64,000 nt of DNA, taken from the NCBI GenBank assembly GCA_033032865.1, contig JAWHQI010000258.1, positions 310,001 through 374,000 of the forward strand, read 5' to 3'. Positions 36,101 through 44,665 of the stretch are shown piece by piece. The notes beneath the pieces are model-generated. The model ran no database searches. It was given only the letters and a program-made list of their open reading frames with translations, and had not been told where the DNA came from. The position numbers and the translations under genes are program-made. This DNA comes from Dactylorhiza incarnata (lineage: Eukaryota; Streptophyta; Magnoliopsida; Asparagales; Orchidaceae). The first letter of the stretch is position 1; every line of letters begins with the position of its first letter.

Positions 36101-39100
36101 AATTCTATTTTTTAAGAGTTATAAATTATAGTAATGAATGATTAATGAGTAGAATAGATGAAAAATCTAATCAAGAAGATGAACTGATGTTTCATGCTTA
36201 TTTTTTTAAATGAATGTGGTTGCGCTTTGTCTTCGTCAGGCGCGCGCCTGCGCCTAGGCTCCAAGACCCCTTTGCGCCTTGGTGCGCCTTGCGCCTTTAA
36301 TAACTAAGGGTGAGTGTTGGAACCGAGAACTCGATTCATGGAGTTTAGGACCCCAACAAGGGTGTTGCTCGCTCTTACTTCTAACGAGCGAGAACTAACG
36401 ATTGGGCACTTGGAACCGAGGGCACTCGCAAGGCAACCTTATCCTCCAAACAAACCCCTGAGCCGCAGCGAGGAGGTCCCGCCACAAACCCGAAAGATCT
36501 AAGGATCTTCCCCTCCCAAATCAAGACTGAGCTCGGCACATCAGAAAATCAGAGAGCAGGAAAGAAGAAGCCCTCTCTAGAAACCGGAAATCAGATCCTT
36601 TTCTAAGGTGCATATGGGGGTCTATTTATAGGATTCTAAGAATGGCCTGAGGATAACGGCCTCCGCCTTTTGGTTTCTCCTAACCGCAGTCCAAAATGGT
36701 CTGCGGATAGCAAAAACTGCTATTAGAAATTACTAGAGGCAGACCACAAAAATACTTGACGAGTGCTTCTACTTGGTGCACTCGCCCAGGGAGTCGAATG
36801 TTCTTGCAGAGCTGGGCACTCGCACTCGCTCGCCCTTACTGCCAGGGGCTAAATATTCTCTCCATGGTGAATGGTTCATGCCTCCTTTCCTAAGACCGGC
36901 GAGCCTATGAGTCACGGGACTCGCCCCTCAGTCCCAGCACCCGAGCGAGAGTTGCATTTCGTAGGGAGCTACACTCGCTCCAACTCAGGTGCACTCGCCG
37001 ATTCACGGGTCTACTCGTCAAATACAAGGTTGTACAGTGAGGTCGGGCATTCACGAAAAACGGTTCATAACCACCACGTTCACAACCACCTCCGCCACGC
37101 CAAACAGAGCCTAAAAGAATGATATTAAAGTCTTTAGATATAAGGATGACAGTTTTAAGCAGCATTTAAAGAGAAGCATAAATGCTTCATTTAGAGTTTC
37201 ATCGATGGAGAGATCATTTATTGAAAGAATAAAGTTGAACGATTGAGATCTCTTGTTGGATGGATTTCAAGAGAATACAGTAGAACGATTGAGATCTCTT
37301 GTTGGATGGATTTCAAGCCACACTTCATGAATAGCTAGATAAATTAATGAATTCATACATAATGTAGTTGAGAATATATTTAAGTGGGTCGAATATGTAC
37401 AATTAGGGATAGACATGTACCAACCTACATGGGTAAATTACTGTCAAAGAATTAGAATGAAAAAATAATAATAATAAAGCACTAAGGTAGCATGCCCTTT
37501 CAAAGTAAATGAAATTGAAGTCAAATGTCAATAGAGTGAAAAGCTTCGCCTCGATCTATCCAGAGATTGAAAAGGTTTGCACTGGTCTGATCAAATATCC
37601 AGAGATTGAAAAGGGCCTCGATCTGATATGGGCAACTTTTACCGAACGCAAAAATAGGTACAATTCACGAGGGGAACTCGTGACTAATGTACGAAGACTG
37701 GCTCCTCCTTGAAGCCTCTCTCAAAAAGAGAGATCCCAAATCCTAAGAGTTGAACAGAGACCTTAAGACTCCCAAATCCTCTCTTTATATATAGGGAGCG
37801 AAACCCACTTGCATATGATATGCTACCATTCAAAAAGTAAAAAACATAGGCTCCGTTTGGCGCAGGCGGCATTTTTGCTCCGGTGAGTTTGGACAAAAAC
37901 ACCACCGTCAAGGTGTATGTTTGGCATGACAACCGTTATCACCGCCACCAAGAAAAAAAAAGTAGTTTTGAATACAAAAGTGGATGAAGTTCCTGGGTGA
38001 GGTCAGGCGTTCACTAACGAGGTTCATAACCACCGTGTTCACGACCACCACTGCTGCGCCAAACGGAGCCATAATGACAATATAAAAGAAAATGCTCTAT
38101 GTCGCAGTGTGCGCTAAAAGAAAGGAAGGCCGTAGACGGCAATTGATGCTTATAGAATATGACATTGCTTCTGTTTCCATAACAACAAAACAAGTAGGAG
38201 TAGATTTAGTAGCTCAGGCACCACTCACTAAAAATAAATGAAAAATAAGGAAGCCAAACCAAATAGTTATGATGATGTTAGTTAAAGTAATGATGATGAG
38301 ATTAGACGCCATTTAAAGGGTTAATCTAAATAAATGGTTAAGTAGCCTCTATTGTGATCTCACTACTGATGTTTTGAACTATAATGACAATTCCTTTGAG
38401 TAATATAATTAAGGCTCCGTTTGGCGGAGCGCTTTTGCTCACGTGCGTTTAGGCAAAAATGCCATAATCATAGAATGTATGCATTAACTTTGAACACATA
38501 AAGATTTAGCTTGCAAAGTAATACTTATACTAATTCAAAAGCTGTGATTATTATAGGAATAATGTGGTTATAAATGCTTATTTAATCATATTCTTTATTA
38601 AAAAATGTAACTTAGAAGATACAAATTAGCCACAACATATTGAACACATTGCTATATAAGTCACATTTGTAGTGATGATTCTAGGCTAGTTCCAAATGTG
38701 CGAAACAACCTCTGTGTAAGTACAAAACTCACTACTGCATATATCAACCTTGCACAAACCCTACATTGATACGAAATTTATGCACCGCTTATAACATTTT
38801 TAGATTAGATATTGGATTCCTGAGTTGACTTTATTAATGATCACCCTTATTATGTACATGTTATCAACAACTTAAAAATATTTGAAAAGAAGAATGCAAG
38901 CTAGAGTAATAACCAAGCAATATTGCAAAAGAAGATGGTGAATTGTTACATACCTCCATATGATCGCCCAAGTTGATGAGGAAAGAATTGGGGAGGGGAT
39001 TCACGCGCACCCATTTCCCATGGTGCATCACCTGAAGCCCATCCGTTTCATTTTGCATGAGGACTGTGAGAAGTCCATGGTCCGAGTGAGAGGGTAGGCC

Positions 39101-42100
39101 CCACGTCAGCTCTGGATTAGGGCACGGAGGGTAAATGTTTCCAACTATAACTTGATAGCAAGAATCAAGGTCTAAGGCCTCATCCATTTCTTTCTCCTCT
39201 AAACCAAGGCTGTCCCATATTCCCTTAAGTAGTTCTTTGGCAAGATGTCTTGTATGCTTTGCATAATCCTCAGATACCTCCCTGGGATTAGTTTTTGTAA
39301 TAAAGAAACATTAAATTGAGTCAAGATTATGAGAGAAGAAACCAAAGAGTGTAGATCAAAAATTTTCAAACCATACTCTCGGCACCTTCTTTAAACCATA
39401 AAGTAGCGTTTCAGTTTGCAAACATAAGTAGGTGAGGAAGAGATAATGCCGAATGGAAGCTTTATGTAAACTTCCTAGAGTCGCCGTGGAGAAATGAATT
39501 TCAAACATCCATTTACAGCAAGGGCCAAGAATTAGACGTAGCAATGACAAAAAAATGTTCGCACTATAGCCATTTTGGCTGTCAAGGATGTGGGATTAGA
39601 AAAATCATACCTATCAAGGGGCATATGATCCCGTGTTCTATGTGTATGGGTGGCAGGTGCAGTTGCTGGAACAAGATCATCTGGTTGAAATTGATCTAGA
39701 GGTGGCTCATCTCTTATGAATCAAGGTCGGTTTATATTGTTCAGAAACTGCAGGAGAGATAGTAAAAAGGACACAATGGAGTAAAAAGGTGATTCTGAGG
39801 GGTTGAATAAATATTTTCAAGGAAGATCACATTTCAAGAAATTCGGATGCGCCGTAGTTAAGGATCATAGAAAAGAGAACCCTTAAGGTACAAATGTTGA
39901 AATAATTGTGCATGATCAAATAACAGAGTAAAAGGAGACGAGTGGTTTAATGAGGGAGATGGCAATCTATTGATGAGGAGGATGATAATGAAAAGAGCTT
40001 CATGCAAAACTGAGAGGGTACCATTGACTTTTGTTAGACCTATTTCTATGTATTTTAAGTAATTTCTGTTACATTGTATTATTCTATTTCGTTCCCTTGA
40101 TATATATGCACACACGCGCGCGTGCGCACCTATCCCTCAATGAGAATTAGGGGGGTTTTCTCCATTATTCTGTTCTACATGAAAACCGAGCTCTCGATAC
40201 CAGAGAAATTTCTCGCCGATTGTAATCAATTTCCATCGCTCGTCTGGATCCGCCGATCGCGATTGATCCTCCTCTGCCCGTGCTGGTCGACGACACCTGT
40301 TCGATCGACGACTGATCAATCGTTCCACTACTGCTTCACCTCGATGACGATGGTGGTTCCACTACTGCCAATTTTGACATTCGACTCCTAAGATTGTGAC
40401 TCTCTACGACACTCTCTACGACACGATCAATTTATGATCCCGCGTGCCCTTGTTGATTCCTCTAAATCTCCTGAGATTGAAACCACTCTTAACTATGTCC
40501 AAAGATACCAATAAGACTAGTTCTAGTGCATCTCCTGCAGACTACAACTTTCCTCTTAATGCTAGGATTGCCACTACCATTCCGACCCGTTCCAATTTTC
40601 AGCGATGGAAGAAGAATGTGATGTCTCTCTCAAACATACGTAGTATGCATCGCATTTCCTATCTTCCCTAGATAAACCAAATAGACAAGACGTTGTACAA
40701 CTCTAATAAAAGAGTACAGCATCAAGGAGACAATTATTCTTTATTTCAAGCTAGGACATTTTGTTGTGGGGTTGGAGGATGAGGCATAGGCCTATGACTA
40801 GATTATGTCATTATTTTGCAAAAAATCTTAAAGTGCCCAACATGCACTCACCTCAATTGTTGGAGGGAAGTGTTTAACATTTGCAGAAATTGAGTCTGAA
40901 CATATATACATGAAATGATTTGAAACTATAACTACATATTTTTAAAGCGCGGGAAAAAACCCATGTGCAATGACTGTAATCATCAATACAAGTGCTAAAA
41001 GCATTTGTGGCTAGAATGAGAAAAGGTGTTACAACTCCTATTAGTCCATGGTCCACCATTCATGAAGGAGTTTTAGGAGACAATACCCTCTATGATTCTT
41101 GAATGCACTTTTGTTTTATATTTCTTCGATTAATTTGTAGAATAATTTAATATAATCCAAATTCAATCTAATCAAATACTATCTTTTGATACCAGATAAA
41201 TCATGAATTATATATTTTTTGAGCAATGAGAATGAAAGTTAAAATGGAGTTTTTGATCTTCCACAGTGCATCAGAGTTTCAAAATGGGGGTTTACCAAAT
41301 AACCAAACACATGTCTATCTCCAAAGGTATTTTTTTCCGATCGGGGTTTTCTCCATTAAGAATAATTTCATATTCTTAACATATGATCGGTGTTTTCTAC
41401 ATACTTTCGATCCGGGTTTTCTGAACATAAACACACACCCTATCCCTCGACGGGAATTAGAGGTTTTCTCCATTATTCCGTTCTACATGGTATCAGAGCT
41501 CTCAATACCAGAGAAACTTTTCGCCAATTGTAATCAATTTCCATCGCTCGTCTGGATCCGCCGATCACGATCGATTTTTCGTCTGAATTATATTTTTTTG
41601 AGCATTGAGAATGAAAGCTAAAAATGATGTTTTTTAACCTTACCCAACAAGCCGGAGTTTCAAATTGGGGGCTTGCCAAATAACCAAACACATGCCTATC
41701 TCCGATGGTGTTTTCTCCCACCAAAATGGAGCTAAATGGCCCAAACAAAAAGATTAATTACCATAACTGACGCTTGATAATATTAATAAACCTTCTCTAA
41801 TTAAGGACCACAAAATAATTAAGATGATTTATATGGGCAAACCCACAACCACAATGGCTATGGGCAGACCGCGCTGTGAAGAAAACAGCAAGAACGGCTA
41901 TGAGCAGGCCGAGATTTTACGGGTTCACAAATCTCTATGGCTTTTTATTTTGATTTGCCATTAGCATTGATCTGATCATAGAGTCATAATGAAACACCAA
42001 CTAAAAAAAATGAGAAGGCTAGAGACAAAAAAACATCACTAAGTTCACCTGAAGACAGTGGGCTTAGTAGGAGAGTGGAATACCGGATGTACCAAAACCT

Positions 42101-42613
42101 TAAGAAAATGTCTCCAGTACCGCACATCCTCCACCGTCGAATTGAAGCTTGTCCCTATCCTTATCGGATCCATCACGCGCCGCCCCAAGTACTCATCCTT
42201 CTCCTCCGCCGCTAGGTCGAAGAAGCCCACAACGGCGTCCATCATCGCCGCCCGCATCTCCTCCGTCACTCCGTGGTTCACAACCTAGGGAGATCATGGA
42301 ACAAGCTTAGTTAAATCGGCGCAGAAGTGTATTATTCTTACCCTACATCCACCACTCTCTCCATAGCTGCTGTTTCCTTAGCACTGCCATCACTCACCGT
42401 AAAGAATCCCCATTCCTCGCAGGCCTGGCCGAGCTCACGGACGATCTGTGCACGAGTCTCGGAGATTCCGTTCGAAAGCAAGGAGAAATCGATGACTGGG
42501 ATCTCCGCCCGGGCGGAGGAATCGTCTGTGACGATGGCGGAGGGGTCGCGGGCGATGTAGTTAGAGGGAAAAGAAGTGGCGGCAGCGCCGGAGTCGTCTA
42601 TTTCTTTTGCCAT
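23897..42613 (-). CDS. 2-oxoglutarate/Fe(II)-dependent dioxygenase, four exons
   Basis: Spliced CDS: exons 42398-42613, 42049-42284, 38954-39281 and 23897-24142 (minus strand), 341 residues in all. Every junction keeps the frame and has GT...AG borders. The N-terminal DIOX_N part has EIPVIDF (about residue 38) and EWGFF/VVNHGV across intron 1. The catalytic part has YPPCPNPEL, the iron ligands in HSDHG and, beyond intron 3, the distal His in RYKSVLHRA; TRIS gives the RxS that binds 2-oxoglutarate. The C-terminus (LDHLRV) is typical. The layout fits the plant DOXC class, close to DMR6-like/flavanone-dioxygenase-like enzymes; the substrate cannot be told. Met at 42613 was chosen; in-frame Met codons at 42682, 42685 and 42718 would add 23 to 35 residues. 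Intron 3 is 14.8 kb and full of transposons, so expression may be affected. Confidence 0.88.
24347..24751. mobile_element. Tourist-like MITE (copy 2) with nested solo LTR
   Basis: Ends GGCTCAGTTTGGCG and CGCCAAACAGAGCC; flanks TTA and TTG resemble a slightly decayed 3-bp duplication. Without the 177-bp solo LTR and its duplicate it would be about 223 bp, the family size. Confidence 0.8.
24454..24630 (+). mobile_element. Solo LTR, 177 bp
   Basis: Begins TGTTGAGGTA and ends TTCTAACA, with a perfect 5-bp target duplication AAAAC (24449-24453, 24631-24635). A TATA box (CCTATAAATAC) lies at about 24549. The orientation is taken from the TATA box. Confidence 0.85.
24752..25140. other. No recognised feature
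   Basis: Intronic sequence with no recognised element. It contains a CCGTAGGCCCGTAGG microduplication near 25018. Confidence 0.35.
25141..26403 (+). pseudogene. Unrecognised coding relic split by SINE copies
   Basis: A plus-strand frame runs 25141-26295 through the inserted SINE-like block, and a second frame follows to 26404. The part after 25913 looks protein-like (NCAWLNPLESYNARVCIEYD, later a coiled LQAKINTLTAVNIS). A similar-looking frame resumes at about 26746-26944 (IEKSIERPEYMIS) and, beyond the LTR element, at 29378 (RPDDDIDIEKEW). So one old coding region was broken by at least three insertions. I do not recognise the family; a retroelement or other mobile-element protein is a guess. 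Confidence 0.35.
25266..25912. mobile_element. Three tRNA-derived SINE-like copies, two inverted
   Basis: A 210-bp unit occurs on the minus strand at about 25271-25480 and 25481-25690, and on the plus strand at about 25693-25910. The plus copy starts GGCTCAGTTGGTGATGAG, fitting a pol III A box, and has GGGGGATCGAGCCCCG, fitting a B box, as in a tRNA-derived head. The flanks GATGCAGGACAG and CTGTCCTGCATC are inverted too, so the two outer arms form a long palindrome. Copies are nearly identical, so the arrangement is young. Confidence 0.65.
26405..26744. mobile_element. Long fold-back element (copy 1)
   Basis: Two arms of about 150 bp pair almost throughout: CTTATTATTGAAATTAC, TTTACCTCC, TCACATTTCATAA and ATCCATGC on the left recur inverted on the right. 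A run of 16 C lies near the centre. The outer end, inverted, reads GGGCCATTTACCGGGACC. No coding sequence. A second, cut copy is at the window's right edge. Confidence 0.75.
27228..28016 (-). pseudogene. Gag-head/pol-tail fusion frame in the deleted element
   Basis: The minus frame (Met at 27980, open further upstream) begins near LWEMLQPLQASASRLDTTID, a helical gag-like stretch, passes through about 150 residues of Pro/Ser/Ala-rich sequence and ends with ALFWREIKE, LEFELEDKLKKDGWN. The last part resembles the C-terminal tail (LEDK...GGN) of plant gypsy polyproteins. The frame runs into the LTR and stops there. No catalytic domain is left, so any product could only be structural; I treat it as a relic. 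Confidence 0.5.
28677..28790 (-). repeat. Second primer site and LTR 3'-end fragment
   Basis: CTCTGATACCA at 28678-28688 followed by TGTTATGGGCTTGG at 28692 repeats the junction at 29004-29020. About 100 bases of LTR 3' end are present, then leader sequence similar to the true leader follows. Confidence 0.75.
29378..30037. other. Coding relic end, then no recognised feature
   Basis: 29378-29500 continues the unrecognised coding relic (DDDIDIEKEW). The remainder to 30037 is AT-rich without recognisable features. Confidence 0.35.
30043..30225 (+). repeat. Copia 5' LTR
   Basis: 183 bp, TGTTAGAA...CTTCTACA, with TATA box CCTATAAATATG near 30167. Confidence 0.95.
30226..30237 (+). promoter_or_regulatory. 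Copia primer-binding site (tRNA-iMet)
   Basis: TGGTATCAGAGC immediately after the 5' LTR. Confidence 0.93.
30238..30982 (+). repeat. Copia leader with AGCGATCTCCAGC minisatellite
   Basis: The long untranslated leader carries many variants of a CAGCGATCTCCAGCC-type 12-15-bp repeat at about 30460-30860. Frames open on both strands here are repeat products, not genes. Confidence 0.7.
30983..32119 (+). CDS. Copia gag and start of protease
   Basis: The frame is open from an earlier Met (30944), but Met at 30983 (MGSSANSS) fits the copia gag start, about 30 residues ahead of the conserved ITTLSLSGKKNFIPW segment. The UBN2-type gag domain follows, then a zinc knuckle CSFCGRDGHYESTC (from residue 259), then the protease active site WIVDSGATHH (Asp 341). 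The frame fails shortly after, near 32060, where the coding continues in the +1 frame, consistent with a single-base insertion or two-base loss. Gag would form the virus-like particle in the cytoplasm; protease would process the polyprotein. Confidence 0.9.
   Translation: MGSSANSSPLPTETVQQHPPSELRDELRITTLSLSGKKNFIPWGHSIRRVLQAKGLLAHLTNDPPAPTPPEWLKNDGRVQTWILNSLEGEPYEMVMYLPTAKGMWDELHSLYSGKDSLQSLFDIISDLQALDTSGPNITSVVARVKSLSEAWLQHQPPTSDHATQRAQREAVCIAMLMARVPPHLLSIRAQVLASTPTPSLSAVCSMLLKVSQPPETLAPPSPALLQNVPTPSFPPPSNREGRSAYRGRGRGGRGRPKCSFCGRDGHYESTCFRKTGNPPPPPRPTAAVVDDSSSASRADLEALRLQFQQFQGMTTPPASVASVSSPGIVCLSTSPRWIVDSGATHHITSSAVNVFECSSSEVYHCVQWSDCLCVRLS
32010..34619 (+). CDS. Copia protease end, integrase and reverse transcriptase
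   Basis: 869-codon open frame; true homology begins near residue 16 (PHPKYITVSNGA). Integrase: zinc-binding head WHQRLGH (118) with CESCIFGK, and catalytic D174, D237 and E273, with 35 residues between the last two, as in the DD35E family. The RT domain starts around TWTLVPRPP and has KARLVARGYTQ, QLDIKNAFLN and the catalytic YVDD at 700-703. A second +1 shift near 34590-34605 breaks the link to RNase H. All catalytic residues I could check are intact, so only the two shifts appear to disable this copy. Confidence 0.93.
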   Translation: MPLIISPLQPSTYSSAPHPKYITVSNGATVSVSGSADLSLSPSISLRSALHVPGSPFNLLSISRLTTDLDCSVTFSRSSFLIQDRRTGTTIGKGQLRNGLYLLDDSPTILASVSSTDWHQRLGHAPLPILKKALPDVSFSTFQCESCIFGKQPRSSFPATCTRSSAPFDLIHSDIWGPYKICSISGFRYFITFIDDYSRTTWLYLLRERSELPRVFKAFILETRTHFSTTVKTLRTDNAREYTGNEFSSLCSEFGIIHQTSCVYTPQQNGAAERKNRHLLDMARSIMIHMNVPKVYWNFTISTACFIINRLPSSVLNNASPFSLLFPSTPAFPLTPRIFGCTCYVHSMGPSTDKLDPRATKQMFVGYSHTQKGYVCYSPLTRKISVSADVTFREDLPFFPAPATPSPSPSLPQPVMRPIIPVNTPPPPPLPQPLPTQPPYRPPIIQVYSRHTSRPVAPAQSSSSSGAPSPADPVTESTAHPMASYVSLLRLSPPLKTLATSLSTVAIPHSVQEALQHPGWRAAMEEEMAALWANKTWTLVPRPPDQKTVGCKWVFVIKHAPNGTIDRLKARLVARGYTQQHGIDYEETFSPVAKLNTVRVLISVAVHRRWPLYQLDIKNAFLNDDLQETVYMEQPPGFETTGESLVCLLLQSLYGLKQSPRNWFNKFNKELRVLGFKQSSADSSLFIRHQPTGTVILLVYVDDIVISGDDVKGIQKVKQHLSTAFQTKDLGNLNYFLGLEVARRSDGLVLSQRKYCLDLLHDAGYSGCKPVNTPMDVNHKISAQASDTDLLQQNPEYYHRLVGKLIYLTVTRPDISFVVGIVSRYMHAPRSSHLQVVERILRYLKTTPGQGLVYKTSSSTHKSNRIFRC
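34600..35082 (+). CDS. Copia RNase H
   Basis: The frame is open from 34471, but homology starts near 34600 with [19 protein letters not shown] (first catalytic Asp), then [30 protein letters not shown] and a C-terminal [15 protein letters not shown]. These are the conserved copia RNase H motifs. The stop lies a few bases inside the 3' LTR, so the polypurine tract is part of the coding sequence. Confidence 0.9.
   Translation: [160 protein letters not shown]
35065..35076 (+). promoter_or_regulatory. Copia polypurine tract
   Basis: CTTGCGGGGGAG directly before the 3' LTR. Confidence 0.85.
35077..35259 (+). repeat. Copia 3' LTR
   Basis: 183 bp; four transitions relative to the 5' LTR. Confidence 0.95.
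35260..35699. other. AT-rich intronic sequence with TA microsatellite
   Basis: (TA)n at about 35267-35305. No other feature recognised. Confidence 0.5.
35857..36308. mobile_element. hAT-type MITE with GCGCC-rich interior
   Basis: 452 bp. Inverted ends CCTAGTTGTTAAAAGCGC and CTTAGTTATTAAAGGCGC; perfect 8-bp target duplication GGTGAGTG (35849-35856, 36309-36316), typical of hAT. The duplicated site includes the first two bases of the neighbouring solo LTR, so this insertion is younger than the LTR. Confidence 0.88.
36315..37036 (-). mobile_element. Solo LTR of the gag-only family, 722 bp
   Basis: Read on the plus strand it starts TGTTGGAACCGAG and ends GGTTGTACA; the 5-bp target duplication GTGAG is perfect (36310-36314, 37037-37041). 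It shares GGAGTTYRGG near the start, CAGCGAGGAGGTCCC, GATCTTCCCCTCCC and a GTCTATTTATAGG motif with the LTRs at 43724 and 54252. The inverted TATA box (CTATAAATAG) shows that transcription ran on the minus strand. It is a third, more diverged subfamily of that group. Confidence 0.85.
37112..37848. other. Intronic sequence with small tandem repeats
   Basis: A 54-bp direct duplication built on AACGATTGAGATCTCTTG lies at about 37229-37320, and ATCCAGAGATTGAAAAGG-like copies at about 37557-37615. No gene was seen. Confidence 0.5.
37849..38070. mobile_element. Tourist-like MITE (copy 4), uninterrupted
   Basis: 222 bp; ends GGCTCCGTTTGGCGC and GCGCCAAACGGAGCC are perfect inverted repeats; target duplication ATA (37846-37848, 38071-38073). 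This is the best intact reference copy in the window. Confidence 0.88.
38071..38953. other. Intronic sequence with a truncated MITE end
   Basis: 38413-38487 matches the left arm of the Tourist-like MITE (GGCTCCGTTTGGCGGAGCG, then GGCAAAAATGCCATAATCAT) but no right end follows. The rest has no recognised feature. Confidence 0.6.
38954..39281 (-). CDS. Dioxygenase exon 3
   Basis: Completes the split Arg codon, continues EVSEDYAKHTRHLAKELL, and holds YPPCP and HSDHG. Ends at GDHME before donor GTATGT; phase 0. Confidence 0.9.
39356..41059 (-). pseudogene. Broken copia polyprotein fragments
   Basis: In minus order: an integrase core scrap with FSTCIDDYSHCTWVF (40874-41059), an integrase/linker scrap with INRLPSPSLNHSSPF (39858-40115), and an RT scrap ending LYGLKKVPRVWFENF (39356-39550). 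Their order matches a copia polyprotein. Stops and frameshifts are frequent and large parts are missing. It shares the gene's orientation. Confidence 0.7.
40120..41530 (+). pseudogene. Copia leader and gag-start fragments
   Basis: TTCTACATGGTATCAGAGC at 41481-41499 is an LTR end joined to an iMet primer site, and AGCTCTC...ACCAGAGAAA with CGCTCGTCTGGATCCGCCG follows. The same leader recurs at 40180-40260. A gag-like start (MSKDTNKTSSSAS...NFQRWK) lies at 40494-40671. So two copies of one copia 5' end are present, both truncated and interspersed with the minus-strand fragments. Confidence 0.6.
42049..42284 (-). CDS. Dioxygenase exon 2
   Basis: Starts VVNHGVTEE after acceptor CCTAG; ends in the middle of an Arg codon (AG|G) before donor GTGAAC. 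Contains DPIRIGTSFN and YWRHFLKVLVHP, both typical of this dioxygenase subgroup. Confidence 0.88.
42398..42613 (-). CDS. Dioxygenase exon 1
   Basis: 72 codons, ends ...EWGFFT before donor GTGAGT; phase 0. Intron 1 is 113 bp (42285-42397). Confidence 0.85.
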
Positions 42614-43718
42614 GGCTAGTGAAGTGCGGAATGAGGAGGGCGGCTGTTGGTTGGGAGCAGAGCCGGAGCGGCGAGGCCGCATCATTGAAAACGGACGAAA
42701 CCGGCCGGATCCATCCAACCACGCCGATTCCGCCGTAATCGAATTGGCCGGTCCGGTGTCAGCAATTTTTCTGTACGAGTAATTTACGGCAATTTACCGT
42801 GCGTGATTATTTTCAGTCGCTGGATAAGGCGAAATTTTTGAATCCTATCTTCGGAGTTCGATTTTTTCTTTGCTCCACTGCGTGAACGGGTTCCCTAATC
42901 TCAATAGATTTTTAGTTTTGCTCGCCTCCGTTCGATGTTCTACGCGGCACGCGAGCAGCAATCCCGGATAGGGATTTCGGAACGGGCATCGGACGCAAAA
43001 TCACTCCTGGATAAGACAGAGAAAATATGGGCCCATGGAGGGTCAGATTTGCACGTGCACGATAGATCAAACTGCGTTACCCGCATCAAAAAATTCTCCG
43101 GCCGTATAGGCTTTGAGCTCGTGAAAATCGACCTCCATCAATTCGGGTTGGTTTTCAAGATACGAAGACCTACTTCATCGAATTGAACAGAACCGAACGA
43201 AATACTAAAATATTATTGTATAATATATGTATTGGATATTAGGCTTTTTGGACATATGGTTAATAATTGAAATAGTGTGTCAAGCCAGCAGCGGCTTAGG
43301 TTGAACCTGAGACGGTGGGGCGAAGGTACGACTACAAGATGAGCATCCGACCACAATAGTGGCACTTAATTTTAGGATTGCAATTTGGGCTGATTCAGAT
43401 CGGTTCCACTTAGAACCAATAATATGCTCGTATAAGTTTGGTTCCAGTTTTTTGGAATTGGAACAAACTCATGTACTTGAAACCTAGAATCATACCAGAA
43501 ACAAAAATTTAGGTTCATTCTGATTCAGTTCTCGGATCTACTCGTCATCTTCACGTTTTCATTACTCACATTACAAAGAGTTATAAAGTAAATTTCAAGT
43601 GGTTATAAAAAATTTGACCATAAATCTTAACATAACAAATTTGATTTTTTTTCTTCATAATAATCCTATAATAACATAATATTTACGTAATAATAAAATT
43701 TAGTATTATTAATATTTA
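42614..43718 (-). other. Upstream region of the dioxygenase gene
   Basis: Likely promoter and 5' leader of the minus-strand gene. I could not fix a TATA box with confidence. No other gene or repeat was recognised. Confidence 0.4.
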
Positions 43719-43723
43719 CTTAA

Positions 43724-44665
43724 TGTTGAAACCGATTTCTCGGTCTCTGTGGAGTTCGGGGCCCTCAGCAAGCTGAGGGGCGACCAACCCTTACTCTCCC
43801 CAAGGGAGAGCTCTAGGTTGAAGGTTGAGGAACTATGGACTGGACCAAGGGCTTAGTGGGGAGTTCCCGCCACATACCTGGAAGCCCCTTAGGAACTTCC
43901 CCTCCCAAGCCACTACTAAGCTTGGGCACCACTGGAGGCTCTCCTCACCCCCTAAAGAGACTTGGGGAGAGAGAGAGAGAGAGCTAGCCTAAAATCCGCC
44001 CCCCCCCCCCCCCCCCAAATGGTGCCCCTTGGTCCTATTTATAGGATTTTGGAAATGGGCTGCGAATAACCAAAAACTGCCTGCGAAGTTACCAAAATGC
44101 CCCCGGATTTGGCCTGCGAATAGTCAAAAATGCTCTGCGAAGTTACCAAAATGCCCCCGAATTTGGCTTGCGAATAGTCAAATCCCGCTGTTCTGAAGCG
44201 CTAAACGCAGACCGACCCCCATCCCCGGAACTGGGCGAGAGGGGGGGACCTCGCGAGGCTCGGCGAGCCCCCTAACTGGGGCGGGTGAGACCCAGGAGCC
44301 GGCCTCTGTTGGGCGAGGGCGAGAGGGGGGGCAGGCCGCCCCTCCCCCTCTCCGCCCCCTCTGCTGGGCGAGGGCGAGATTGGCTAGCGCCCGGCGGTAT
44401 TGCTACCGTCGGCGCTAGCGACTCGTCCCAGCATCCTTGCGAGACGTCCGAGCGGTCTCAGCGGTGTCGTCGAGACGGCTGAGGAGGGCTAGCGCCCGGC
44501 GGTAGTGCTACCGCCGGCGCTAGCGGCCGTGTCCGAGCCGGCCATGGTTAACAAGGGATGATTGATTTACCTCCCCCTATTCTTGTCCTCGGTCATTGTA
44601 GGAAAAACAAGTCTTAAACACCTCTTGGGTCCCGGGGGTTCGCTCGGCGAATTCAGGGTTGTACA
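43724..44665 (-). repeat. 3' LTR of the gag-only element (short)
   Basis: Plus-strand reading TGTTGAAACCGATTTCTCGG...GGTTGTACA. Carries only about two copies of the GGGCGAGGGCGAG unit. A run of 18 C lies at 43999-44016. Confidence 0.88.

Larger units (their letters stand above)
35700..37111. mobile_element. Tourist-like MITE (copy 3), host of a three-level nest
   Basis: Ends GGCTCCGTTTGG and CCAAACAGAGCC, with 3-bp target duplication TAA (35697-35699, 37112-37114). The middle is filled by a 722-bp solo LTR, which is itself invaded at its first bases by a 452-bp hAT-type MITE. Removing both gives about 225 bp, the family size. Confidence 0.88.
24143..38953 (-). other. Giant intron 3 (14.8 kb) of the dioxygenase gene
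   Basis: GT...AG bordered, phase 0. It holds at least nine transposon insertions, listed separately. No other copy of exon 4 was seen closer to exon 3. Confidence 0.82.
39282..42048 (-). other. Intron 2 of the dioxygenase gene with copia debris
   Basis: 2767 bp between exons 3 and 2, GT...AG bordered. It holds the minus-strand copia fragments and the plus-strand leader fragments listed separately. Confidence 0.75.
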
